Source: Endomicrobiia bacterium (GTDB taxonomy: Bacteria > Elusimicrobiota > Endomicrobiia > Endomicrobiales > Endomicrobiaceae). From it: 6,438 nt of DNA. The stretch covers positions 1 through 6,438 of the forward strand of contig WQUP01000060.1 of NCBI GenBank assembly GCA_009782015.1, read 5' to 3'. A model generated the notes under the pieces. It worked only from the letters and a program-made list of their open reading frames with translations. It was not told where the DNA came from and did not search any database. The position numbers and the translations under genes were made by a program. Position 1 is the stretch's first letter; each line of letters opens with the position of its first letter. Below, piece by piece: positions 1 through 6,125 of this stretch.

Positions 1-4
1 CAGG

Positions 5-117
5 GATGCGGAGATGCGGAGTAAAGTCAACGACATTTACCATTACCATAACTCTCCAGAGGAATTATTGCCGTTTCGTTGTTGCTCTGCATCACTGCAT
101 CCCCGCATCTCTGCATC
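5..117. repeat. Imperfect inverted repeat built from 8-bp units upstream of yjbQ
   Basis: The right arm at 87-117 holds four octads in strict 8-bp register: ctgcatca, ctgcatcc, ccgcatct and ctgcatc(g). The left arm at 5-21 holds two octads (gatgcgga) in the opposite sense. Positions 5-21 pair with 101-117 at 15 of 17 positions. The roughly 80 bases between contain nothing I recognise. The arrangement resembles the heptad-built inverted repeat at 3342-3474 but uses a different unit. It may be a palindromic intergenic repeat or a decayed miniature element. The element may extend left beyond the window. Confidence 0.6.
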
Positions 118-126
118 GCCGTTAAC

Positions 127-133
127 AGAGGAG
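127..133 (+). promoter_or_regulatory. Ribosome binding site of yjbQ
   Basis: AGAGGAG lies 5 bases before the ATG at 139. It fixes that start over the in-frame ATG at 79, which has no such site and would translate the octad repeats at 87-117 as an N-terminal extension. Confidence 0.75.
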
Positions 134-138
134 ATTTT

Positions 139-558
139 ATGAAATCGTACAGGAAAGAGCTTGTTTTTAACGTCAATAAAAGAATGGAATTTATAAACAT
201 AACCGATGAAGTTATTGCCGCCGTTCATGACAGCGGCATAAAGGAAGGATTGGTACTAATTAACGCGATGCATATAACGGCGTCCGTATTCATAAACGAC
301 AACGAATCCGGACTGCATAGCGATTACAAAAAGTGGCTGGAAGAGCTTGCGCCTCACGAGCCTGTGTCGCGCTACCAGCATAACAGAACAGGCGAAGACA
401 ACGGAGACGCGCACCTGAAGCGCCAGATAATGGGTAGGGAAGTAGTCGTTGCAGTAACCAACGGGGATTTAGATTTTGGCCCGTGGGAGCAGATTTTTTA
501 CGGGGAATTCGACGGCAACCGCAGGAAGAGAGTGCTCATAAAGATAATCGGGGAATAG
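139..558 (+). CDS. yjbQ: YjbQ/UPF0047 family protein (secondary thiamine-phosphate synthase family)
   Basis: The protein has 139 residues, the usual length for this compact cytoplasmic family, which forms trimers. Visible family signatures are [12 protein letters not shown] (45-56, matching the usual HTTA...NEN stretch), [25 protein letters not shown] core (79-99, with conserved N88, D90, H92) and a C-terminal block [13 protein letters not shown] (114-126) followed by [12 protein letters not shown]. The family is annotated as having weak thiamine-phosphate synthase activity in E. coli YjbQ, but its physiological role is not settled, so no pathway is claimed here. H45 is followed by Ile rather than the common Thr. 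The start at 139 is chosen because of the strong AGAGGAG site; an in-frame ATG at 79 would add 20 residues encoded by repeat DNA. The gene stands alone and converges with the ATPase gene downstream. No convincing promoter was found in the short leader. Confidence 0.88.
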   Translation: MKSYRKELVFNVNKRMEFINITDEVIAAVHDSGIKEGLVLINAMHITASVFINDNESGLHSDYKKWLEELAPHEPVSRYQHNRTGEDNGDAHLKRQIMGREVVVAVTNGDLDFGPWEQIFYGEFDGNRRKRVLIKIIGE

Positions 559-721
559 TAATTGTAACTCTCTAAAAACTATCCGGTAAATATTTTTTCG
601 TAATAATTTTTCTTACTCTCTCAGATAACTCCAATTGAACAGGATACCCCTTGGATGCCAACGCGATATATGCTCTGCATTGATAAAGAAATAAAGTTCA
701 ATTTTACCTCATTAGCCGGCT
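559..721. other. Convergent intergenic region between yjbQ and the ATPase gene
   Basis: This 163-bp gap is AT-rich by eye and has no clear rho-independent terminator for either gene. It holds a widely spaced perfect 8-bp inverted pair, aattgaac (633-640) with gttcaatt (696-703). A perfect palindrome agccggct (714-721) abuts the ATPase stop codon. The possible coding remnant on the minus strand is listed separately. Confidence 0.5.
572..700 (-). pseudogene. Possible decayed coding remnant downstream of the ATPase gene
   Basis: The minus strand holds a 41-codon open stretch (sense codons 697 down to 575, stop TAG at 574-572) with no usable start; a TGA precedes it at 700-698. The translation looks protein-like, ending in KGYPVQLELSERVRK...KKYLPDSF. 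A second frame just upstream reads KIELYFFINAEHI, so a single frameshift could join the two into one longer C-terminal fragment. I recognise no family. Chance openness over 41 codons is quite possible, so this is a weak call. Confidence 0.2.
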
Positions 722-1933
722 TTAGAGTTCTCCGCCCCAGCGGTATTCGGAAAACTTTTCCGTGGGAAACCTGCCGACAATATAAAAATTTTTGATATTG
801 AGACGCGCTGAACGCCGCTCTAATGCGGTCAAATCGGCGGCAACAGGCGTTTCTTTTGCCTCTATAGCCGCGGATTTTGAGGTCTTCTCTCCGATTGGCG
901 AACGCAATATAAAATCAATTTCACCGTCTTTGTTTTCGTAATAACCGATACGTTGTCCATAATGCGATAACTGTGCGGCAACAGTGTTTTCAAATTTTTG
1001 TCCGCCGCTTAAATCCGCATTAATACTCGCTATGCCTGTGTCAATAAAATATAGTTTTCTGCTTTTGCGAATTTTAACGTCTTGAGAGTTAGACTCTGCA
1101 AGCAGAGTGCGTATAAGATATGTTTGCTCCAAAAACTCAATGTAGTTTTCAACCGTTTGGCGGCTGAGACCCGTAATAGACGACAACTCGCTTGTGTTAA
1201 TGCGGTTGCCGACGCGCACGGCAAGCAATGAAACCAATTTGCGCAAATCCGATATTTGTTTAAAATCCGACAAATTCTTAACGTCCTGATTGATATACGA
1301 ACTGTAAATATCGCCTAAAATCTGTTTTTTTTCCTCAGCGGAATTTGCCATGGCTACATCGGGAAAGCCGCCGAAATCGACATATTCTTTGTAATAATCG
1401 CCTATCAAATCATACAATGCGGAATTAATTTTTACCGGCGGATTGTATATTTTAACATCAGGCAGCGCTGCCGCAGATTGCTTAAACAAAAGAAATTCCG
1501 AAAAAGAGAGCGGCAAAAGTTCAAACAACACCTTGCGTCCGGACAAACTTTCCGTGAAATAGTTTTTTAAATAATAAGAGCTTGAACCCGTCAAAATAAA
1601 TTTTATCCCGTAATGGTCGTAAAGATATTTAATGACGCTTGGGATATTTTTGACATATTGGATCTCATCCAATGCCAAATAAACTTTTTCGTTAAAATTC
1701 AGACCGCGCGTCTTAAGATCTGCAATTACGTCGTTATAATTTTCTCTCTCAAAAATTTTACGGTCAATAATATTTTCAAGATCAAGAAATAATTTATTTT
1801 TGCCGTTTATTTTAGACAATAAATGTTTAAGCGTAGTGGTTTTTCCCACGCGGCGCGGCCCGGTAATGACAACTATCTCTTTTTTTGAAAGCTCTTTTTC
1901 AATTTTTTGCCAAATTGTGCGAATATATTCCAT
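722..1933 (-). CDS. AAA_14/DUF4143-type ATPase with PD-(D/E)XK-like C-terminal domain
   Basis: The protein has 403 residues, normal for this prokaryotic STAND/AAA-like group. The N-terminal ATPase domain shows Walker A GPRRVGKT (25-32), Walker B VYLALDE (84-90, with D89 and E90, followed by IQ) and a sensor-like FILTGSSS (112-119). A block with LSGRK and PLSFSEFL follows around residues 130-150, typical of the family. A winged-helix-like segment (INTSELSSITGLSRQTVENYI) lies in the middle. The C-terminal DUF4143 part has FEN (314-316), GEID (337-340) and IEAK (357-360), the E...D...ExK spacing of restriction-endonuclease-like folds. Members are widespread, often multicopy and often near mobile DNA; their cellular function is unknown, and none is asserted. 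The start at 1933 has an AGGGGGAG ribosome site. The longer in-frame ATG at 2002 is rejected because it overlaps the -10 box of the promoter at 2001-2029. The gene is divergent from the MFS gene. Confidence 0.9.
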   Translation of the reverse strand: MEYIRTIWQKIEKELSKKEIVVITGPRRVGKTTTLKHLLSKINGKNKLFLDLENIIDRKIFERENYNDVIADLKTRGLNFNEKVYLALDEIQYVKNIPSVIKYLYDHYGIKFILTGSSSYYLKNYFTESLSGRKVLFELLPLSFSEFLLFKQSAAALPDVKIYNPPVKINSALYDLIGDYYKEYVDFGGFPDVAMANSAEEKKQILGDIYSSYINQDVKNLSDFKQISDLRKLVSLLAVRVGNRINTSELSSITGLSRQTVENYIEFLEQTYLIRTLLAESNSQDVKIRKSRKLYFIDTGIASINADLSGGQKFENTVAAQLSHYGQRIGYYENKDGEIDFILRSPIGEKTSKSAAIEAKETPVAADLTALERRSARLNIKNFYIVGRFPTEKFSEYRWGGEL

Positions 1934-1935
1934 TA

Positions 1936-1943
1936 CTCCCCCT
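1936..1943 (-). promoter_or_regulatory. Ribosome binding site of the ATPase gene
   Basis: Read on the minus strand this is AGGGGGAG, two bases before the ATG at 1933-1931; the AAGGGGG register gives four. Its strength supports the internal start at 1933 rather than the ATG at 2002. Confidence 0.7.
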
Positions 1944-2000
1944 TCATCAATGCGAACCGCACATTTCAAAAATACGTATATTTTGTAAAGTGGTGTTTGC

Positions 2001-2029
2001 ATTTTAGCACTAACTGTCGTTTATGTCAA
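2001..2029 (-). promoter_or_regulatory. Sigma-70-type promoter of the ATPase gene
   Basis: On the minus strand a perfect -35 TTGACA (2029-2024) is followed by exactly 17 bp and then a -10 TAAAAT (2006-2001), one base off consensus. Transcription should start near 1994, giving a leader of about 60 bases before the ATG at 1933. This is the best promoter match in the window and implies constitutive housekeeping-sigma expression. Confidence 0.75.
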
Positions 2030-2073
2030 TAATAATACATGCACGGCTTAGGTTTTTTAGAGACACCCGATTA

Positions 2074-2082
2074 TGATATAAT
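2074..2082 (+). promoter_or_regulatory. Extended -10 promoter of the MFS transporter gene
   Basis: TGATATAAT is a perfect extended -10 (TGn plus TATAAT at 2077-2082). Seventeen bases upstream only a poor T-rich -35 is present, which the TG extension would offset. Transcription should begin near 2089, leaving a leader of about 44 bases. It lies about 45 bp from the divergent ATPase promoter, so a factor bound between them could affect both. Confidence 0.6.
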
Positions 2083-2132
2083 ACGCGGCATAATGCGGCC
2101 GAATACATAGGATTTCCGGGAATTTTTATATC

Positions 2133-3335
2133 ATGACAACACATGCTGCAAGACAACCATCGCTTTGGACTTCGAGCTTTATATTTGCGACTATCGCGAA
2201 TTTTATGCTCTTTTTTTCTTTTTACCTTCTGATGCCGGTGCTGCCTTTTTATCTTACCGATTATTTTAAAGTAACGAATGCTCATGCCGGTCTTGTTATT
2301 GCCGCTTATGTCGCGGCGGCTATCATGATCAGGCCTTTTGCGGCGTTTATAGCCGATTCTTTTGACAGAAAAATTTTTTATTTTACCGCTTATTTCACTT
2401 TTGTAATTTTCTATGCCGGATATATTGCGGCTTCGGCGCTGGCTTTTTTTGTAATAATCAGAACGGTTCACGGACTGGCGTTTGGATCCGCCAATATGGC
2501 AAGTAACACAATAGTGATAGATCTTCTGCCGTTTTCGCGCCAGGGCGAAGGGCTGGGTTATTTCGGCGTATTTAACAATATAGCTATGGCGCTGGGTCCG
2601 GTATTAGGACTTTTGATGTACGAAAGGTTTGATTTCACGGTTATTTTCTACTCTTCGCTTGCGGCAGGTTCAATAGGCTGTATTTTCGCATTGCTTGTAA
2701 AAGCGCCCCGTATCGAGAAGGTTTCCCATGACGAACCTCTCTCGTTTGACAGATTCCTGCTTTTAAGCGGACTGCCTGTAGGATTAAATCTTTTGCTTCT
2801 TGCTGTGCCGTACGGAATGATAACCACTTACATAGCGATGTACGGAAAACATATAGACGCATCAAGCAGTTCGGGAATTTTTTTCGTCTTGATGGCTGTC
2901 GGGCTCATAATCTCAAGATTGTTTGCCGGAAAACGAATCGATAAAGGCAAAATTATTCAGATTATCAGATCCGGAATATTTATGGCTTCATTCTCGCTTA
3001 TCCTGTTGTTTTTTGCGGACAAAGTCCATGCGCACCGAATCTACTTTTTCTACTTCACTGCCTTGCTGCTCGGTCTTTCGTACGGAATGGTATTTCCGGC
3101 TTTTAACGTGATGTTTGTAAACCTTGCCCCGCACAACAGAAGAGCGACGGCAAACTCCACATATCTTACAAGCTGGGATTTAGGCATAGCGGCCGGGATA
3201 ATTCTCGGAGGCAAGATAATAGATATGACGGGAATAGCTTCGGTATATGCTTTCGGCTCTTTCTTTGCGCTTATAGCGGGAGTTTACTTTATGAATATCA
3301 TAACGGATTATTTCGGAAGGAGAAGGCTGCGGTAA
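2133..3335 (+). CDS. Major facilitator superfamily transporter, probable efflux antiporter
   Basis: The protein has 400 residues with about twelve hydrophobic membrane segments and a short cytoplasmic N-terminus, the standard MFS size and layout. A degenerate motif A between helices 2 and 3 reads IRPFAAFIADSFDRK (66-80; D75, R79, K80). Helix 4 carries RTVHG (110-114, motif B). Helix 5 carries a motif C-like GVFNNIAMALGPVLG (145-159), which is typical of proton-coupled exporters. A second motif A echo, RLFAGKRIDKGK (262-273), lies between helices 8 and 9, as expected from the internal duplication. The group resembles AraJ/YfcJ-type exporters (COG2814); the substrate cannot be read from sequence. 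The start at 2133 has only a weak GGGAA site (2118-2122). The gene is monocistronic and followed by an inverted repeat. Confidence 0.9.
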   Translation: MTTHAARQPSLWTSSFIFATIANFMLFFSFYLLMPVLPFYLTDYFKVTNAHAGLVIAAYVAAAIMIRPFAAFIADSFDRKIFYFTAYFTFVIFYAGYIAASALAFFVIIRTVHGLAFGSANMASNTIVIDLLPFSRQGEGLGYFGVFNNIAMALGPVLGLLMYERFDFTVIFYSSLAAGSIGCIFALLVKAPRIEKVSHDEPLSFDRFLLLSGLPVGLNLLLLAVPYGMITTYIAMYGKHIDASSSSGIFFVLMAVGLIISRLFAGKRIDKGKIIQIIRSGIFMASFSLILLFFADKVHAHRIYFFYFTALLLGLSYGMVFPAFNVMFVNLAPHNRRATANSTYLTSWDLGIAAGIILGGKIIDMTGIASVYAFGSFFALIAGVYFMNIITDYFGRRRLR

Positions 3336-3341
3336 ACTACA

Positions 3342-3474
3342 GAGTTGAGAGTGAGGAGTGGAGAGTGAAGATACGACATACGGCAAAGACAACATCCGCC
3401 CTTTCCCTGCCATCTCCATGACAATGGAGAGGATAACGCCGTATCTTCACTTTTCACTCTCCACTCCTCACTCT
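3342..3474. repeat. Long inverted repeat made of 7-bp units between the MFS gene and glyS
   Basis: The left arm 3342-3369 is four heptads: gagttga, gagtgag, gagtgga, gagtgaa. The right arm 3446-3473 is four heptads: ttcactt, ttcactc, tccactc, ctcactc. A perfect 22-bp pairing joins 3348-3369 with 3453-3474, and 3370-3375 pairs with 3440-3445. The one unpaired right-arm heptad (3446-3452) bulges out. The 64-base loop (3376-3439) contains a smaller hairpin. It starts 6 bases after the MFS stop and ends 4 bases before the glyS stop. It could act as a bidirectional transcript end, though no T-run is present, or be a miniature palindromic element. Confidence 0.85.
3413..3430. repeat. Small hairpin inside the loop of the 3342-3474 inverted repeat
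   Basis: TCTCCAT (3413-3419) and ATGGAGA (3424-3430) form a perfect 7-bp stem with loop GACA. No T-tract follows on either strand, so it is not a standard intrinsic terminator. Confidence 0.6.
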
Positions 3475-3478
3475 GCCG

Positions 3479-5587
3479 TTATTGTAGTGCCGAGAAATCA
3501 ACAAAGCTTACGAAAATCTCTCTTATATAATTCAAAAGCGCCATTCTGTTTTTCTTTACGTTCTCGTCTTCCGCCATAACCATTACTTTTTCAAAGAAGT
3601 TGTCGATTGCCGGTTTTATTTCCAAAACGTCGTCGAAAACTTTGCCGTACTCGTCTTTTGACACATAACCCTCAACCTCGGCTTTTGTCTTTTTTGCCGA
3701 AACGTACAGAGCTTTCTCGGATTCATCCGACAACAGCTGCTCGTTTACGTTTTCGGGTATGGCTATATTTTGTTTTTTCGCCTGATTGACAATATTGTTT
3801 ATCCTTTTGAATGCCTCGGCTATGGCTGCAAAATCGCTCTTTTGTCTTGCGCTTTTTAAAGCGTCCAGCTTAGGCCGCAGAGCGCCCAAAATCTGCGTCT
3901 TCCCGCTTTTTGAAGCATTGATTACGGCCTTCACTTCGTCGGCGGCGTATCCTTCGGATCCGAGAATGCTTTCTATCCTCTGCCAGAAAAATGAGGCAAG
4001 TTTTTCTCTTGCCTGTTTAAATTTCGGGTTATTTTTCACATGCTCAGGCATATATTCAAAAGCTTTCTCAACGGCCTTTGCCAGATCCTGCTTTGGAAGC
4101 TTTTCGGTTATCATTCTTATAAAACCTATTGCGGCTCTTCTTAATCCGTACGGATCTGCTGACCCTGAAGGCTCAAGCCCTATTGAAAAGTTTGCCGCCA
4201 ATGTGTCTATTTTATCGGCAAGCGATATTATAAAAGCTATCCTGTTATCAGGCAATCTGCCTCCGGCGCTGAGCGGCCAGTAGTGCTGCTCCATAGCCTG
4301 CGCGACATCAGAAGTTTCTCCGAGTTTTTGCGCGTATATCTTTCCCATCACGCCCTGAAGCTCGGGATATTCGAACACCATCTCGCTGACCAAATCCGCT
4401 TTTGAAAGCAGCACGGCCTTTGCAAGTTCTGCGTCGTCAATATTCATTGCGAACTCTTTATTGAAAAACGAAGCTATCTGCCTTATGCGCTCGATTTTCT
4501 CGTAAATTGTCCCGATCTCTTTGTGAAAAACAACGCCTTTGAGCTTTTCGACGTTTGCCTCAAGACCTTTTTTCAAATCGTTATGATAGAAGAACTCAGC
4601 GTCGGCAAGCCTTGCTACTACCACTTTCTCATATCCTTCTCTTGCGACTTCCTGATATTTCGAAACGCCGTTCTTGATTCCTATAAAGTAATTCGAGAAC
4701 GTTCCGTTCTTATCGTTTACGGCAAAACATTTCTGGCTTTTTTTCATGCAGACCGTAAGAACTTCCTGCGGAAGCCCGAGATATTTTTTATCGAATGTGC
4801 ACAAAACAGCTACGGGATATTCGACAAGATAGTTTACTTCATCGATAAGCTCTTCGTCAGAAATGACGCTCCCGACGCTTTTTACGACAGCGTCGATTGA
4901 TTTTCTTATCTCTTCTTTTCTCTCGTTTTGGTCAACGATTACCGATTTGTTTTTAAGCTTTAAAAGATACTTTTCGGGCAAATCTATTTTTATTTTGCTC
5001 TTGTCGGTCGTATGCAGACCTATAGTCCAATTAGACGATTTTACGTCTGCAATCTGAAACTTTATTATTTTCTTTCCGTAAAGCGCGATGATGTTTCTTA
5101 CGGGTCTTGCAAACCTGAAACCGCTGCTATCCCAAACCATTGTCTTAGGGAAAGATATGCTTTTTATTATGCCGGGAAAAATGGAAGCAAGAAGCTTTTC
5201 CGTCTTTTCTCCTTTGATATGCCTGATAAAACAAAGGTATTCGCCTTTTTCGGTAGTTTTTGTAATAAGCTTTTCCGGTTTAACGCCGTTTCTTGAGGCA
5301 AATCCCGTTGCCGCCTGCGTAAAGTTGCCGGAATCGTCTTTAGCGGCCTTCATGGAAGGCCCTAAAATTTCTTCATTTCTGTCTTCGCTTTTTTCTGCAA
5401 GATTATTTATTATCAAAGCGAGCCTTCTCGGTGTCGCGTATGTTTTTATTGAGTCGTATTTCAAGCCCGCGGCACTAAAAGCCTTTATTGCGGCGTCTTC
5501 AATCTGTTTTAAAGCCGGCTCAATATAAGATGACGGAATCTCTTCGGTTCCTATTTCAAGCAAAGCGTTTTTGATGTTTGTAGTCAT
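3479..5587 (-). CDS. glyS: Glycyl-tRNA synthetase beta subunit
   Basis: The protein has 702 residues, the usual beta-subunit length. With GlyQ it forms the alpha2beta2 enzyme that ligates glycine to tRNA-Gly in the cytoplasm; the beta chain contributes tRNA recognition. Visible signatures are LLEIGTEEIP (9-18), TPRRLAL (52-58), SFPKTMVWD with FRFARPVRNIIALYG, VEYPVAVLCTFD and LPQEVLTVCMKKSQKCFAV, ARLADAEFFYHND, EMVFEYPELQGVMGKIYA (402-419), and an ADKIDTLAANFSIGL...GSADPYGLRRAAIGF block around 450-485. A DALR-type anticodon-binding domain fills roughly the last 120 residues and ends in FVSFVDFSALQ. In place of the common TxGHRF segment the protein reads NWTIGLHTTDKSKIKI, a divergent version. 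The start at 5587 is set by AAGGAAG. The gene follows glyQ but is separated from it by the GIY-YIG insert, and it converges with the MFS gene. Confidence 0.97.
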   Translation of the reverse strand: MTTNIKNALLEIGTEEIPSSYIEPALKQIEDAAIKAFSAAGLKYDSIKTYATPRRLALIINNLAEKSEDRNEEILGPSMKAAKDDSGNFTQAATGFASRNGVKPEKLITKTTEKGEYLCFIRHIKGEKTEKLLASIFPGIIKSISFPKTMVWDSSGFRFARPVRNIIALYGKKIIKFQIADVKSSNWTIGLHTTDKSKIKIDLPEKYLLKLKNKSVIVDQNERKEEIRKSIDAVVKSVGSVISDEELIDEVNYLVEYPVAVLCTFDKKYLGLPQEVLTVCMKKSQKCFAVNDKNGTFSNYFIGIKNGVSKYQEVAREGYEKVVVARLADAEFFYHNDLKKGLEANVEKLKGVVFHKEIGTIYEKIERIRQIASFFNKEFAMNIDDAELAKAVLLSKADLVSEMVFEYPELQGVMGKIYAQKLGETSDVAQAMEQHYWPLSAGGRLPDNRIAFIISLADKIDTLAANFSIGLEPSGSADPYGLRRAAIGFIRMITEKLPKQDLAKAVEKAFEYMPEHVKNNPKFKQAREKLASFFWQRIESILGSEGYAADEVKAVINASKSGKTQILGALRPKLDALKSARQKSDFAAIAEAFKRINNIVNQAKKQNIAIPENVNEQLLSDESEKALYVSAKKTKAEVEGYVSKDEYGKVFDDVLEIKPAIDNFFEKVMVMAEDENVKKNRMALLNYIREIFVSFVDFSALQ

Positions 5588-5593
5588 GCTATT

Positions 5594-5600
5594 CTTCCTT
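5594..5600 (-). promoter_or_regulatory. Ribosome binding site of glyS
   Basis: AAGGAAG on the minus strand lies 6 bases before the ATG at 5587. The insert edge (5607) stops 6 bases upstream of it, so glyS kept its own initiation signal. Confidence 0.75.
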
Positions 5601-5607
5601 TTTAGGT

Positions 5608-5633
5608 GTCATTCCCGTGAAAACGGGAATCCA
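5608..5633. repeat. 26-bp palindromic repeat, copy 1 (3' side of the GIY-YIG gene)
   Basis: The core is attcccgt (5611-5618), loop gaaa, acgggaat (5623-5630), a perfect 8-bp stem. It is identical in reverse complement to copies at 5952-5977 and 6012-6037. It ends 3 bases before the GIY-YIG stop codon, so the gene and repeat are tightly joined. Confidence 0.9.
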
Positions 5634-5636
5634 TTT

Positions 5637-5936
5637 TTACTTGATAAATATGTCGCTCTCAATTAAGTCGTTCCAATTGGGATTGACCTGTTCGATTAAT
5701 TCTAACTTCCAAATACGCTCCCATTTTTTTATCATTTTCTCTCTTTTGATCGCTTCATTAATATCTGTATAATGTTCAAAATATATCAATTTATCTAAAG
5801 AATATTTTTTTGAAAATCCCGGTACTAATTTATTCTTATGTTCATACATTCGTCTCAGTATATCGTTTGTTACGCCTATATATAATGTTCCTCTGGCTTT
5901 GTTTGTGATAATATACACATAGTATGTTTTGCTCAT
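5637..5936 (-). CDS. Single-domain GIY-YIG endonuclease family protein (COG2827 type)
   Basis: The protein has 99 residues and consists of little beyond the GIY-YIG domain. The two signature strands are YVYI (6-9) and LYIG (18-21). The conserved arginine is R28 or R29, followed by H33 in YEHKN. The metal-binding glutamate is E66 in NEAIKREKMIKKW, and the tail VNPNWNDL (84-91) is typical of this stand-alone subgroup. All key residues are present, so it is probably active as a nuclease. The cellular role of these small proteins is unknown; they resemble the UvrC N-terminal domain but lack other UvrC parts. The gene looks more AT-rich than its glyS neighbour. It has no Shine-Dalgarno sequence before its ATG and no clear promoter, and it sits inside the glyQ-glyS operon flanked by inverted copies of one palindrome, which suggests acquisition as a mobile unit. 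Confidence 0.92.
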   Translation of the reverse strand: MSKTYYVYIITNKARGTLYIGVTNDILRRMYEHKNKLVPGFSKKYSLDKLIYFEHYTDINEAIKREKMIKKWERIWKLELIEQVNPNWNDLIESDIFIK

Positions 5937-5947
5937 GATTTATAATT

Positions 5948-6083
5948 AACTTGGATTCCCGTTTTCACGGGAATGACAAAAGAGAGGATTTAAAACCTGC
6001 TTTTGTCAACTTGGATTCCCGTTTTCACGGGAATGACAAAAGAGAGGATTTAAAACCTGCTTTTGTCAACTTGGATTCCCGTT
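5948..6083. repeat. Exact 60-bp tandem repeat, about 2.3 copies
   Basis: Unit A (5948-6007) and unit B (6008-6067) are identical, and a third unit begins at 6068 and departs after 6083. Each unit contains the 26-bp palindrome (5952-5977 and 6012-6037) and a second hairpin in which gacaaaag (5975-5982) pairs with cttttgtc (6000-6007), so each unit can fold as two adjacent stems. The perfect identity points to a recent duplication. Confidence 0.95.
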
Positions 6084-6125
6084 GGAATTTATCCTCGAAT
6101 GCATAAATCGGGGACGGGAATGACA
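6071..6125. repeat. Interrupted palindrome copy with enlarged loop
   Basis: The stem halves attcccgt (6075-6082) and acgggaat (6114-6121) and the flanks ttgg and gaca are intact. The 4-base loop of the other copies is replaced by 31 bases (6083-6113). That segment holds a 6-bp stem, cctcga (6093-6098) with tcgggg (6108-6113, one G-T wobble). It also holds an alternative stem, atttat (6087-6092) with ataaat (6103-6108). It looks like a second palindromic family nested in the first. Confidence 0.7.

Larger units (their letters stand above)
5607..6125. mobile_element. Putative palindromic-repeat element carrying a GIY-YIG nuclease, inserted between glyQ and glyS
   Basis: The outer ends form a perfect 12-bp inverted repeat: TGTCATTCCCGT at 5607-5618 and ACGGGAATGACA at 6114-6125. 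Inside are one copy of a 26-bp palindrome at the left, the GIY-YIG gene, then two further copies and an interrupted one in the opposite orientation. Removing the 519 bp would leave a 31-bp glyQ-glyS gap, normal for an operon. No target duplication is visible directly at the edges. The insert could instead be a gradual build-up of repeats around a captured gene. The architecture recalls REP/RAYT pairs, but the enzyme here is a different class; mobility is inferred. Confidence 0.55.

Noticed and set aside
79..138. Longer yjbQ start at 79 adding 20 residues
   Set aside because: The extra codons run through the octad repeats, lack a ribosome site and match nothing in the family; the AGAGGAG site fits the ATG at 139.
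1934..2002. Longer ATPase start at 2002 adding 23 residues
   Set aside because: That ATG overlaps the -10 box of the best promoter in the window, so it would lie upstream of the predicted transcript start.
2088..2096. GCATAATGC near the MFS transcript start as an operator
   Set aside because: The 4-bp arms are too short to support a specific regulator site, and no regulator gene is adjacent.
2110..2122. Degenerate copy of the attcccgt palindrome upstream of the MFS start (ggatttccgggaa)
   Set aside because: It shares only a few bases with the family and has no real loop or full stem; the match is too short to distinguish from chance.
2010..2471. 153-codon minus-strand open frame over the MFS promoter and 5' end
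   Set aside because: It is highly basic and low in complexity, has no family signature, and is antisense to a clear MFS gene.
3786..5528. Several plus-strand open frames of 60-165 codons inside glyS
   Set aside because: All are antisense shadows of glyS, whose full-length family match explains the DNA.
5981..6009. Promoter for the GIY-YIG gene using TTGACA at 6009-6004 on the minus strand
   Set aside because: No acceptable -10 lies at 16-18 bp spacing (the sequence there is CTCTCT); the TTGACA is part of the spacer inverted repeat.
5948..6125. CRISPR array
   Set aside because: The repeat units are directly adjacent and identical throughout, with no unique spacers and no cas genes; this is a tandem duplication of a palindromic repeat.
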